32,451 nucleotides of DNA from Streptomyces hayashii (GTDB lineage Bacteria > Actinomycetota > Actinomycetes > Streptomycetales > Streptomycetaceae), in NCBI RefSeq assembly GCF_024539815.1, contig NZ_JAHHIU010000158.1, forward strand, positions 1-32,451. The letters run 5' to 3'. The translations under genes and the position numbers were made by a program. Position 1 is the first letter of the stretch. Each line of letters opens with the position of its first letter. A model generated the notes under the pieces. It worked only from the letters and a program-made list of their open reading frames with translations. It was not told the DNA's origin and did no database searches. This document shows positions 8,148 to 15,679 of the stretch, one piece after another.

Positions 8148-9965
8148 ATGTGCGGAATCGTCGGATACATCGGGAAGCGTGACGTCGCTCCCCTGCTCCT
8201 GGAGGGCTTGCAGCGCCTGGAGTACCGCGGGTACGACTCGGCGGGCATAGTCGTCACCTCCCCGAAGACGGCCGGCCTGAAGATGGTCAAGGCCAAGGGC
8301 CGGGTGCGCGACCTGGAGGCCAAGGTCCCGGCGCGCTTCAAGGGCACGACCGGCATCGCCCACACCCGCTGGGCCACCCACGGCGCCCCCTCCGACGTGA
8401 ACGCCCACCCGCACATGTCGGCCGACCTCAAGGTCGCCGTCGTCCACAACGGCATCATCGACAACGCCTCCGACCTGCGGAAGAAGCTCGAAGCCGACGG
8501 CGTCGAATTCCTCTCCGAGACGGACACCGAGGTGCTCGTCCACCTCGTCGCCCGCGCCCAGGCCGACAAGCTTGAGGACAAGGTCCGCGAGGCGCTGCGC
8601 GTGGTCGAGGGCACCTACGGCATCGCCGTGATGCACGCCGACTTCTCGGACCGCATCGTCGTCGCCCGCAACGGCTCCCCGGTCGTCCTCGGCATCGGCG
8701 AGAAGGAGATGTTCGTCGCCTCGGACATCGCCGCGCTCGTCGCCCACACCCGCCAGATAGTCACGCTCGACGACGGCGAGATGGCCACCCTCAAGGCGGA
8801 CGACTTCCGCACCTACACCACCGAGGGCACCCGCACCACGGCCGAGCCCACCACCGTGGAGTGGGAGGCCGCCTCCTACGACATGGGCGGCCACGACACC
8901 TACATGCACAAGGAGATCCACGAGCAGGCCGACGCCGTGGACCGCGTGCTGCGCGGCCGCATCGACGACCGCTTCTCCACCGTGCACCTCGGCGGCCTCA
9001 ACCTGGACGCCCGCGAGGCGCGCCAGATCCGCCGCGTGAAGATCCTCGGCTGCGGCACCTCGTACCACGCGGGCATGATCGGCGCCCAGATGATCGAGGA
9101 GCTCGCCCGCATCCCCGCGGACGCCGAGCCCGCCTCCGAGTTCCGCTACCGCAACGCGGTCGTGGACCCCGACACCCTGTACATCGCCGTCTCGCAGTCC
9201 GGTGAGACCTACGACGTGCTGGCGGCCGTCCAGGAGCTGAAGCGCAAGGGCGCGCGGGTGCTGGGCGTGGTCAACGTGGTCGGCTCGGCGATCGCCCGCG
9301 AGGCGGACGGCGGCGTCTACGTGCACGCCGGCCCCGAGGTCTGCGTCGTGTCCACCAAGTGCTTCACCAACACGACGGTGGCCTTCGCGCTGCTCGCCCT
9401 GCACCTGGGCCGCACCCGCGACCTCTCGGTGCGCGACGGCAAGCGGATCATCGAGGGTCTGCGCAAGCTGCCCGCCCAGATCGCCGAGATCATGGAGCAG
9501 GAGGCGGAGATCGAGAAGCTGGCCGAGGAGCTCGCCGAGGCCCGCTCGATGCTCTTCATCGGCCGCGTCCGGGGCTACCCGGTCGCCCGCGAGGCCTCGC
9601 TGAAGCTGAAGGAGGTCTCGTACATCCACGCCGAGGCCTACCCGGCCTCCGAGCTCAAGCACGGTCCGCTGGCCCTCATCGAGCCCGCGCTCCCGACGGT
9701 CGCGATCGTCCCCGACGACGACCTGCTGGAGAAGAACCGCGCGGCCCTGGAGGAGATCAAGGCCCGCAGCGGAAAGATCGTCGCGGTCGCCCACCGCGAG
9801 CAGGAGAAGGCCGACCGCACGATCGTCGTCCCCAAGAACGAGGACGAGCTCGACCCGATCCTCATGGGCATCCCGCTCCAGCTCCTCGCCTACTACACGG
9901 CGAAGTCGCTGGGCCGCGACATCGACAAGCCGCGCAACCTGGCGAAGTCGGTCACCGTCGAGTAG
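8148..9965 (+). CDS. glmS: GlmS, glutamine-fructose-6-phosphate aminotransferase (isomerizing)
   Basis: A 605-residue cytoplasmic enzyme that makes glucosamine-6-phosphate from fructose-6-phosphate and glutamine, the first step toward UDP-GlcNAc for peptidoglycan. The mature N-terminus is Cys2 of MCGIVGYIG, the glutaminase nucleophile. Residues of about 1-220 form the class II glutaminase domain (with the RWATHGAPSDVNAHPH segment). Two SIS domains follow, the first with GCGTSYHAG and SQSGETYD (about residue 349), the second with VAREASLKLKEVSYIHAEAY. The protein ends in KSVTVE, as usual for the C-terminal active-site tail. The ATG follows a weak GGGGAT. The 24-base gap in front leaves no room for a glmS ribozyme, so control is likely through the promoter upstream of the small gene. 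Confidence 0.97.
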   Translation: MCGIVGYIGKRDVAPLLLEGLQRLEYRGYDSAGIVVTSPKTAGLKMVKAKGRVRDLEAKVPARFKGTTGIAHTRWATHGAPSDVNAHPHMSADLKVAVVHNGIIDNASDLRKKLEADGVEFLSETDTEVLVHLVARAQADKLEDKVREALRVVEGTYGIAVMHADFSDRIVVARNGSPVVLGIGEKEMFVASDIAALVAHTRQIVTLDDGEMATLKADDFRTYTTEGTRTTAEPTTVEWEAASYDMGGHDTYMHKEIHEQADAVDRVLRGRIDDRFSTVHLGGLNLDAREARQIRRVKILGCGTSYHAGMIGAQMIEELARIPADAEPASEFRYRNAVVDPDTLYIAVSQSGETYDVLAAVQELKRKGARVLGVVNVVGSAIAREADGGVYVHAGPEVCVVSTKCFTNTTVAFALLALHLGRTRDLSVRDGKRIIEGLRKLPAQIAEIMEQEAEIEKLAEELAEARSMLFIGRVRGYPVAREASLKLKEVSYIHAEAYPASELKHGPLALIEPALPTVAIVPDDDLLEKNRAALEEIKARSGKIVAVAHREQEKADRTIVVPKNEDELDPILMGIPLQLLAYYTAKSLGRDIDKPRNLAKSVTVE

Positions 9966-10031
9966 TCGCCCGCCGGGGCGCGGGAGACCGCGCGGACACC
10001 TGCCACCGGCCTTCGGCGGCCGACCGGCGAA

Positions 10032-10068
10032 CGGGCCCCCTGTGCCGCCACCGCGCACAGGGGGCCCG
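10032..10068. terminator. Strong bidirectional hairpin after glmS
   Basis: A perfect 14-bp stem (CGGGCCCCCTGTGC at 10032-10045 with 10055-10068) closes a 9-base loop. It lies between glmS and the convergent membrane-protein gene and can terminate both. Confidence 0.75.
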
Positions 10069-10113
10069 CTCCATTCGCCGGGGACGCCCTTCTCCCCGGC
10101 GCCGGCTGCCGAT

Positions 10114-10680
10114 TCAGCCCGCGGCCGTCACGCCGGGACGGGCAGCACGCCGGGAGAACGCAGTGGGCCAGTGCGCCAGAGCCGCCGTCGCCGCGTACCA
10201 GGCGACCGCGCCCGCCGCGACGGCGAACCAGCCGCCCACCTTGGTGAGTCCGTCGCCGTCGGTGAACCGGGCGACGGCCATCAGCACCAGGCCGACACAG
10301 AACAACCCGTAGGCCGCCTGGCCGAGTTGGTCGCCTCCGGCGAGGGTCAGGGAGAGCGCCACGAGGGCGAACAGGAGCAGGAAGAGCCCTGCGGCGTTGT
10401 CGGAGGCCTGGGCGCCGGCGGAGACCGCCCAGGTGAACCAGAAGGCGCCGAGGACGGTGTAGGCGGTGCCGGCGGCCACGTCCCGGTCGCGGAGGGCGAA
10501 CAGGCCGGCGACGAACAGTGCGACGCCGCCGACGTAGTGGGCGATGGATACGGCGTCCGCAGCCGTCACGCCGTCGATGAGGTCGGTGTACCCGAGTCCG
10601 AAGGCCAACAGGGTGACGCCGAGGGCGAGTCGGCCGGCGATCGTGACGGTGCTGCTTCCCGCAGAGACGTCGTTGTCCAC
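10114..10680 (-). CDS. Small GPR1/FUN34/YaaH-type integral membrane protein
   Basis: A 188-residue protein with six hydrophobic segments (roughly residues 15-33, 44-63, 72-88, 96-113, 120-138 and 148-165) and short polar loops. Size and layout match the GPR1/FUN34/YaaH (SatP) family of acetate/succinate channels. The LALGVTLLAFGLGY start of the first helix resembles that family, but I do not see its usual Asn-Pro-Ala-Pro motif, so this is a diverged member and substrate is uncertain. The start is a GTG with GGGAG six bases before it. The universal stress protein gene lies upstream on the same strand, 147 bases away, so the two may or may not be co-transcribed. Confidence 0.78.
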   Translation of the reverse strand: MDNDVSAGSSTVTIAGRLALGVTLLAFGLGYTDLIDGVTAADAVSIAHYVGGVALFVAGLFALRDRDVAAGTAYTVLGAFWFTWAVSAGAQASDNAAGLFLLLFALVALSLTLAGGDQLGQAAYGLFCVGLVLMAVARFTDGDGLTKVGGWFAVAAGAVAWYAATAALAHWPTAFSRRAARPGVTAAG

Positions 10681-10827
10681 GGCAAGCTCCCTTCATGCAT
10701 GTGCAGTTGTGTGAGCGATATATGCCCTTCACAAAGGCACAAACACCCCTACGCGCCAGTAGTTTCATGCAGTGCGCACCGGGGACCCGGAGTACCCAGA
10801 TCTCATCTCACCTGGGAGAACGGGGAG

Positions 10828-11355
10828 TTACGGAATGACAACGACGGGCCGCCGGGCCCGCTTGGCGAGCCGGCCCGCGACGGAGCCGAAGATCCGGCCG
10901 ACGAGGCCGTGCGTGGACCCGACGACGATCGCGTCGGCCTCGTACTCCCGCCCGACCTCTTCGAGTTCATGACAGATGTCGCCGCCGCGTTCGACGAGGA
11001 TCCAGGGCACCTCGGCGAGGTAGTCCGCACACGCGAGCTCCAGACCGAGCACCTCGGTGCGGTGGTCGGGCACGTCGACGAAGACGGGCGGCTCGCAGCC
11101 CGCCCACACCGTGGTGGGCAGCCGGTTGGCGACATGGACGATGATCAGGCCCGATCCGGAGCGATGGGCCATGCCGATGGCGTACGCGAGAGCGCGTTCG
11201 CTGGACGTGGAGCCGTCGAAACCGACGACCACCCCGTGCTTGAAGGCGGGATCGCAGGAATGACGTGCCTCTTCAGCCGCCAGGGGCTCGGCCGCCGTGG
11301 GATCGGCGACGGGCCGCTTGCGGTCCGCGGGTTCGTAGAATTCGTGACCGGCCAT
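10828..11355 (-). CDS. Universal stress protein (UspA family)
   Basis: A 175-residue single-domain Usp protein. The first 40 residues are a variable polar extension. The Usp fold starts at HGVVVGFDGSTSSERAL (about residue 43), where the Asp and Ser are the usual nucleotide contacts. It ends with AIVVGSTHGLVGRIFGSVAGRLAKRARRPVVVI, which holds a Gly-rich phosphate loop with the final Gly-Ser, slightly altered from the classic Gly-X2-Gly spacing. ATP binding is plausible. The frame is open to an ATG at 11424, but that ATG has its purine run immediately adjacent, with no spacing; MAGHEF at 11355 is chosen as the more natural N-terminus. Its role is probably stress or stationary-phase survival; the target is unknown. 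Confidence 0.88.
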   Translation of the reverse strand: MAGHEFYEPADRKRPVADPTAAEPLAAEEARHSCDPAFKHGVVVGFDGSTSSERALAYAIGMAHRSGSGLIIVHVANRLPTTVWAGCEPPVFVDVPDHRTEVLGLELACADYLAEVPWILVERGGDICHELEEVGREYEADAIVVGSTHGLVGRIFGSVAGRLAKRARRPVVVIP

Positions 11356-11424
11356 GGCTGTCTCGGCGTATCGATCCTTATACGGGTGGGACGGCGGTGA
11401 GCGGCGGAGCTGTCCGGGAATCAT

Positions 11425-11726
11425 CTTCCCAACCCCATACCCTCAAGGGTACGGCGGCACGCCTCCTGGGCCCAGTGCCCGCACGCCCCCGGTGGGGGTT
11501 CCAGGGAGCATGCACGAGCGGACGCCCGTAACGCAATGGTTGCTGCCCCGTACAGGCGGTTTGCACAGGATTCACTGCGACCGGAACCGCTCCCGGCAGT
11601 GACCGACCGCCCGAACAGGCGTTGAACCCCCTGAACCGCCGCCCCGCCGACCGAGCCCTCCGGCACCGGCGCCGCACGACCCCCGTCGCAGCACAGGCCG
11701 CCGCCGCCCAGGAAGGAGCCCGTCCG
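11425..11726. other. Divergent intergenic region with a 14-bp palindrome
   Basis: About 300 bases without a gene separate the universal stress protein from the rightward small membrane protein. The clear structure is TACCCT-CA-AGGGTA (11438-11451), a perfect inverted repeat about 85 bases upstream of the chosen stress-protein start. It may be an operator. No convincing -10/-35 pair could be assigned on either strand. Confidence 0.4.
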
Positions 11727-12056
11727 ATGCCCTCGCCCCGCGCCACCCCCGAGCACCGCCCCGGCGACGACCGGACGACCGACCTGATCCGCTGGGCGGC
11801 CTTCAGCTGTGTCCTGGTCCCGGTGGTCCTCCTCTGGTACGGCGCCTCCCTCGCCGGGGCCGCCGGCACCGCGCTCGGCCTCGCCGCCGTGACGGCCGTG
11901 TGCCGGGTGCTGCTGCGCCGGTCCGAGCGGTGTGCGGCCCGACTGCTCGTCGAGGAGCCCGCGCCCGAGGCGCACCACCGGGGGCGTCATCAGCGCACCG
12001 GAACGGGGTCCCATCGCGGAGGGCGTCGCCCCGGGGGAAACTCACCGGTCGGTTGA
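11727..12056 (+). CDS. Small membrane protein upstream of adpA
   Basis: A 109-residue protein of unknown function. One or two hydrophobic stretches (residues of about 24-41 and 44-60) follow a polar N-terminus, and the last 35 residues are rich in Arg, His and Gly. AAGGAG (11713-11718) stands eight bases before the ATG, which fixes this start within a longer open frame. The stop codon falls in the loop of a small hairpin followed by TTTT. The gene reads toward adpA but is followed by a hairpin and 377 bases of leader, so co-transcription is unlikely. It may be anchored in the membrane with a basic tail inside; no domain is recognised. Confidence 0.68.
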   Translation: MPSPRATPEHRPGDDRTTDLIRWAAFSCVLVPVVLLWYGASLAGAAGTALGLAAVTAVCRVLLRRSERCAARLLVEEPAPEAHHRGRHQRTGTGSHRGGRRPGGNSPVG

Positions 12057-12064
12057 CCGGTTTT
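12044..12064 (+). terminator. Hairpin with T-run overlapping the stop codon
   Basis: ACCGGTC (12044-12050) and GACCGGT (12055-12061) form a 7-bp stem around GGTT, followed by TTTT (the last stem base and three more). The TGA of the small membrane protein sits in it. This is the most canonical intrinsic terminator in the window, although the stem is short. Confidence 0.5.
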
Positions 12065-12433
12065 CACGCACGGACCCGAATGTTTTCAGCCAACTTCCGG
12101 TAAGTGTGCATCCCTTGCCGTAACCACCCCCCACCCCCCGTTCCACCTGCACGGAAAGGGGCTCGGGGGACCTGCCCACCCTACGGGGATTGGCCACCAC
12201 ACCGAGGCGCACTTCCCTGCACGGCCCACGAGTGCAACGCTTCGTGATCGAATGCTTCACGCCAAGTTGCCATGTCGACAATGTGCCGGGTGGTGAACTG
12301 GCCACGTCGGCATTGTGCGACACGTTAGATTCGATCTTGACTGTCTACGGCGGGGGACTCGTGCAGGACCGAGGGGAAACGTGCAGGAGCGACACAACCG
12401 AGGAGCCGCGACCACCGAGGGGGGCTTAGCAGG
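12057..12433 (+). promoter_or_regulatory. Long adpA upstream/leader region
   Basis: This 377-base gene-free stretch should hold the adpA promoter and operators. On the minus strand, TGGCGTGAAG (12255-12264) matches nine of ten positions of the AdpA binding consensus TGGCSNGWWY, which fits the autoregulation known for AdpA. Two copies of CGTGCAGGA (12360-12368 and 12380-12388) are exactly 20 bases apart on one DNA face. A TAGATT (12326-12331) could be a -10 but lacks a clear -35. I see no other structure. Confidence 0.5.
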
Positions 12434-13669
12434 ATGAGCCACGACTCCACTGCCGCGCCGGAAGCCGTGGCCCGGAAGCTGTCCGGGCGACGCCGCAAGG
12501 AGATCGTCGCGGTGCTGCTGTTCAGCGGCGGCCCCATATTCGAGAGTTCCATTCCGCTGTCGGTGTTCGGGATTGACCGCCAGGACGCCGGCGTACCGCG
12601 CTACCGCTTGTTGGTGTGCGGCGGAGAAGAAGGCCCGCTGCGGACCACAGGGGGCCTGGAACTCACCGCACCACACGGCCTGGAGGCGATCTCGCGGGCG
12701 GGCACGGTCGTCGTGCCGGCCTGGCGTTCGATCACGTCGCCACCGCCGGAGGAGGCGCTCGACGCACTGCGTCGGGCGCACGAGGAGGGCGCCCGCATCG
12801 TGGGCCTGTGCACCGGCGCGTTCGTGCTGGCCGCCGCGGGCCTGCTGGACGGCCGTCCGGCCACGACCCACTGGATGTACGCGCCGACGCTGGCCAAGCG
12901 CTATCCGTCGGTCCACGTGGATCCACGAGAGCTCTTCGTGGACGACGGCGACGTGCTGACGTCGGCCGGCACCGCGGCCGGAATCGATCTGTGTCTGCAC
13001 ATCGTGCGGACGGATCACGGTAACGAGGCGGCGGGCGCGCTGGCCCGGCGTCTCGTGGTGCCACCGCGCCGGTCGGGCGGCCAGGAGCGCTACCTCGACC
13101 GTTCTTTACCCGAGGAGATCGGCGCCGACCCGCTGGCCGAGGTCGTCGCCTGGGCGCTGGAGCACCTCCACGAGCAGTTCGACGTGGAGACGCTGGCGGC
13201 ACGCGCCTACATGAGCCGGCGCACCTTCGACCGCCGCTTCCGGTCGCTGACCGGCAGCGCGCCGCTCCAGTGGCTGATCACCCAGCGGGTGCTGCAGGCG
13301 CAGCGTCTGCTGGAGACGTCGGACTACTCGGTGGACGAGGTCGCGGGCCGCTGCGGCTTCCGCTCGCCGGTCGCGCTGCGCGGCCACTTCCGCCGCCAGC
13401 TCGGGTCGTCGCCGGCGGCGTACCGGGCGGCGTACCGGGCGCGCAGGCCGCAGAGCGAACGGCCGACGGACAGCGAGCCGTCGTCACCGCCGCCACCGCC
13501 GCCGTCGCTGCACCCCGAGTCGCCCGGACCGGTGCCTCCGCAGATCCGGCGCACGGCCGCCGCGACGGCCGGGGCGATGGGCCCGTCGGCGGCCCTGGCG
13601 TCCGAGCACGCGCGTGAGACGTACGCGACCTCGCGGGCGAGTGTGCCGGGGCAGCGCAGCGGTATGTGA
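12434..13669 (+). CDS. adpA: AdpA, AraC-family central developmental regulator
   Basis: A 411-residue transcription factor that controls aerial growth and secondary metabolism in Streptomyces. Residues of about 25-195 form a DJ-1/PfpI-like amidotransferase-fold dimerisation domain (IVGLCTGAFVLAAAGLLDGRP holds the nucleophile-elbow Cys). Residues of about 235-330 hold two helix-turn-helix motifs of AraC/XylS type (FDVETLAARAYMSRRTFDRRF and YSVDEVAGRCGFRSP). The tail is Ser/Pro rich with a run of prolines. Codon 225 (13106-13108) is TTA, placed between the two domains; in Streptomyces this makes translation depend on the bldA leucyl-tRNA, the known control of adpA. The ATG follows a weak GCAGG. 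ornA lies 54 bases downstream, a conserved neighbourhood. Confidence 0.96.
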   Translation: MSHDSTAAPEAVARKLSGRRRKEIVAVLLFSGGPIFESSIPLSVFGIDRQDAGVPRYRLLVCGGEEGPLRTTGGLELTAPHGLEAISRAGTVVVPAWRSITSPPPEEALDALRRAHEEGARIVGLCTGAFVLAAAGLLDGRPATTHWMYAPTLAKRYPSVHVDPRELFVDDGDVLTSAGTAAGIDLCLHIVRTDHGNEAAGALARRLVVPPRRSGGQERYLDRSLPEEIGADPLAEVVAWALEHLHEQFDVETLAARAYMSRRTFDRRFRSLTGSAPLQWLITQRVLQAQRLLETSDYSVDEVAGRCGFRSPVALRGHFRRQLGSSPAAYRAAYRARRPQSERPTDSEPSSPPPPPPSLHPESPGPVPPQIRRTAAATAGAMGPSAALASEHARETYATSRASVPGQRSGM

Positions 13670-13711
13670 ACGACCCCGGACGCGGGACGCCTCAAAAGGC
13701 GACGTCAGCTT

Positions 13712-13717
13712 TAGGGT
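13712..13717 (+). promoter_or_regulatory. TAGGGT -10 element for a possibly leaderless ornA transcript
   Basis: TAGGGT, a common Streptomyces -10, ends six bases before the ornA ATG. Transcription would then start at the ATG itself. No clear -35 is seen, and no Shine-Dalgarno sequence precedes the gene, which supports a leaderless message. Confidence 0.45.
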
Positions 13718-13723
13718 GGTCGC

Positions 13724-14326
13724 ATGAACGATCGCATGGTGTGGATCGACTGCGAGATGACCGGCCTCTCGCTGTCAGACGACGCTCTCATCGAGGTAGC
13801 CGCCCTCGTCACCGACTCCGAGCTGAACATCCTCGGCGACGGTGTGGACATCGTCATCCGCCCGCCGGACCGGGCGCTGGAGACGATGCCGGAGGTGGTG
13901 CGTCAGATGCACACCGCGTCCGGACTGCTGGACGAGCTGGCGGGCGGCACGACGCTCGCCGAGGCCGAGGCGCAGGTCCTCGCCTATGTGCGCGAACACG
14001 TGAAGGAGCCGGGCAAGGCACCCCTGTGCGGGAACTCCGTCGGCACCGACCGCGGTTTCCTGGCCCGGGACATGGCGGCCCTGGAGAACTACCTCCACTA
14101 CCGGATCGTCGACGTGTCCTCGATCAAGGAGCTCGCCCGGCGCTGGTACCCGCGGGCGTACTTCAACAGCCCGGAGAAGAACGGCAACCACCGCGCCCTC
14201 GCCGACATCCGCGAGTCCATCGCGGAACTGCGCTACTACCGCGAGGCCGTGTTCGTGCCGCAGCCCGGCCCCGACTCCGACACCGCGAAGTCGATCGCGG
14301 CCAAGCACGTCCTGCCCGCCGGGTAG
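13724..14326 (+). CDS. ornA: OrnA, oligoribonuclease (DEDDh 3'-5' exoribonuclease)
   Basis: A 200-residue enzyme that degrades very short RNAs (two to five nucleotides) to mononucleotides, including pGpG left from cyclic di-GMP breakdown. The DEDDh motifs are visible: WIDCEMTGL near the N-terminus (Asp and Glu), the GNSVGTDRGFL segment (Asp), and HRALADIRESI near residue 160 (His and Asp). The length is normal. A second ATG four codons in (13736) is an alternative start. The first ATG is preferred because TAGGGT sits six bases upstream and neither ATG has a Shine-Dalgarno sequence. ornA follows adpA, and in other streptomycetes its loss affects sporulation. Confidence 0.96.
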   Translation: MNDRMVWIDCEMTGLSLSDDALIEVAALVTDSELNILGDGVDIVIRPPDRALETMPEVVRQMHTASGLLDELAGGTTLAEAEAQVLAYVREHVKEPGKAPLCGNSVGTDRGFLARDMAALENYLHYRIVDVSSIKELARRWYPRAYFNSPEKNGNHRALADIRESIAELRYYREAVFVPQPGPDSDTAKSIAAKHVLPAG

Positions 14327-14390
14327 GCGTCCGCGACGACGTTCGGACGGCCTCGGGAAAAGCCGTGCGCGAGCACCCCTTCGGACCCTG

Positions 14391-14396
14391 TACACT
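14391..14396 (+). promoter_or_regulatory. Candidate -10 for tRNA-His
   Basis: TACACT preceded by TG (extended -10 form) stands 46 bases before the tRNA and is followed by a T-run. No convincing -35 hexamer is present. Confidence 0.35.
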
Positions 14397-14442
14397 TTTT
14401 CTCGGCCGGTAGGGAGACCACAAAGTCCAACTGCCGGGCGTG

Positions 14443-14515
14443 GTGGGTGTAGCTCAGCTGGTAGAGCACCTGGTTGTGGTCCAGGATGCCGCGGGTTCGA
14501 GTCCCGTCACTCACC
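14443..14515 (+). tRNA. tRNA-His (anticodon GTG)
   Basis: A full cloverleaf can be drawn. The acceptor stem is GTGGGTG with CACTCAC (one G-U pair), the D stem GCTC/GAGC, and the anticodon stem CCTGG/CCAGG closing a TTGTGGT loop with anticodon GTG. The T stem is GCGGG/CCCGT with a TTCGAGT loop. The base before the 5' end (14442) is G and the discriminator base (14515) is C, the extra G-1:C73 pair specific to histidine tRNA. CCA is not encoded. A 20-bp hairpin follows immediately. Confidence 0.97.
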
Positions 14516-14519
14516 CTGA

Positions 14520-14565
14520 GCGATCAGCCGGTGACCTCCTGTGAAGGAGGTCACCGGCTGATCGC
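14520..14565 (+). terminator. 20-bp perfect hairpin terminator after tRNA-His
   Basis: The arms 14520-14539 and 14546-14565 are perfectly complementary over 20 bases and enclose the loop TGTGAA. It begins five bases after the tRNA and should end its transcript, although only GTTGT follows instead of a T-run. Confidence 0.85.
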
Positions 14566-14587
14566 GTTGTAGGGGCTCACGTTTGTA

Positions 14588-14614
14588 CGGGGGCCCGCGG
14601 TGCACGGGCCCCCG
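14588..14614 (-). terminator. Terminator hairpin for the LacI-family gene
   Basis: CGGGGGCCCG (14588-14597) pairs perfectly with CGGGCCCCCG (14605-14614) around a 7-base loop. On the minus strand it starts nine bases after the regulator's stop. Confidence 0.7.
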
Positions 14615-14623
14615 CTCCAGATG

Positions 14624-15679
14624 TCAGGACGAAGCCCGCTCCACCAGCTTCGTCGCCAGCACCACCTGCCGCCGCTCCGGACCCCGGGACACCGTCGGGC
14701 GGCTGTCCGCGATCTCCGACAGCAGCAGGTCGATCATCCTGCGGCCCATCTCCTCGATGGGCTGGCGGACGCTGGTGAGCGGCGGGTCCATGTGCCGGGC
14801 TATGGCCGAGTCGTCGTACCCGACCAGCGCCACGTCGTCGGGGATACGACGGCCCTGCTCGCGCAGGACCTGGCGGGCGCCGGCCGCCATCACGTCCGAA
14901 CCCGCGAAGACCGCGTCCAGACCGGGACGCCGGTCGAGCAGTGCGGTCATCGCGCGACGCCCGCCCTCCTCGGTGAAGTCGCCCTGCTCGATGAGCTGTT
15001 CGTCCGCCGCGTGGCCCGCGTCGCGCAGCGCCTCGCGGTAGCCGTCGACGCGGCGCTGGGCGCCGTACACGTCGAGGCGGCCGGTGATGTGGGCGATCTC
15101 GCGGCAGCCGCGCGCCAGCAGGTGCTCGACGGCGGAGCGGCCACCGCCGTAGTTGTCGGAGTCCACCGACGCCAGCGACTCGCGCGCCGACCTCGGGCCG
15201 CTGATCACGGCCGGGATCTCCAGCTGGTCGAGCAGGTCGGGCAGCGGGTCGTCGGCGTGCACGGACACCAGCAGAACGCCGTCCACCCGGTGCGCGGCCA
15301 GGTACTCGGCGAGCCGGCGGCGCTCCTTGTCGCTGCCCGCGAAGATCAGCAGCAGCTGCATCTCGGTGTCCGACAGCTCGGCCCCGACGCCCTTCAGCAT
15401 GTCCGAGAAGTAGGGCTCCGCGAAGAAGCGGGTCTCCGACTCCGGGACGACCAGGGCGATGGCGTCCGTGCGGTTGGCGGCCAGGGCACGGGCGGCCGTG
15501 TTCGGGACGTATCCGAGTTCGGCGACCGCCGCCTCGACGGCCGCGCGGGTCGCGTCGCTGACCCGGGGCGAGCCGTTGATGACCCGGGAGACCGTGCCGC
15601 GACCGACGCCGGCACGAGCGGCGACCTCCTCCAGGGTCGGCCGGCGGCCGCCCCGGCTCCGCCCACTGCTGACCGCCAT
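14624..15679 (-). CDS. cebR: LacI-family repressor, probable CebR (cellobiose utilisation)
   Basis: A 351-residue LacI/GalR-type regulator. The N-terminal helix-turn-helix and hinge span about residues 14-70 (PTLEEVAARAGVGRGTVSRVINGSPRVSDATR, then LGYVPNTAARALAANRT). The periplasmic-binding-type effector domain follows and ends with ALVGYDDSAIARHMDPPLTSVRQP. The ATG at 15679 follows GGAAGG and is chosen over a longer open frame with no start signals. It lies beside the ceb transporter and beta-glucosidase genes, on the same strand but downstream of them. The 14-bp operators found in this locus match the known CebR box, so this is very probably CebR, with cellobiose as inducer. Another beta-glucoside-responsive LacI regulator remains possible. 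Confidence 0.85.
   Translation of the reverse strand: MAVSSGRSRGGRRPTLEEVAARAGVGRGTVSRVINGSPRVSDATRAAVEAAVAELGYVPNTAARALAANRTDAIALVVPESETRFFAEPYFSDMLKGVGAELSDTEMQLLLIFAGSDKERRRLAEYLAAHRVDGVLLVSVHADDPLPDLLDQLEIPAVISGPRSARESLASVDSDNYGGGRSAVEHLLARGCREIAHITGRLDVYGAQRRVDGYREALRDAGHAADEQLIEQGDFTEEGGRRAMTALLDRRPGLDAVFAGSDVMAAGARQVLREQGRRIPDDVALVGYDDSAIARHMDPPLTSVRQPIEEMGRRMIDLLLSEIADSRPTVSRGPERRQVVLATKLVERASS

Noticed and set aside
6117..10058. A very long minus-strand open frame extending from the phosphatase gene through the region of glmS
   Set aside because: Only 6117-7694 has coding character. The rest is antisense to glmS and the small gene, a typical shadow of high-GC codon bias.
10686..10745. 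CRP-like inverted repeat (TTGTG...CACAA) upstream of the small membrane protein
   Set aside because: The spacing between half-sites is far from the usual CRP geometry and the arms are short.
12573..12959. Plus-strand open frame overlapping adpA in another frame
   Set aside because: Arg-rich shadow translation within the well-supported adpA reading frame.
14520..14565. The 20-bp inverted repeat after tRNA-His as a phage attachment site or mobile-element end
   Set aside because: It is a single perfect hairpin placed directly after the tRNA, with no repeat of the tRNA 3' end and no integrase nearby; a terminator explains it.
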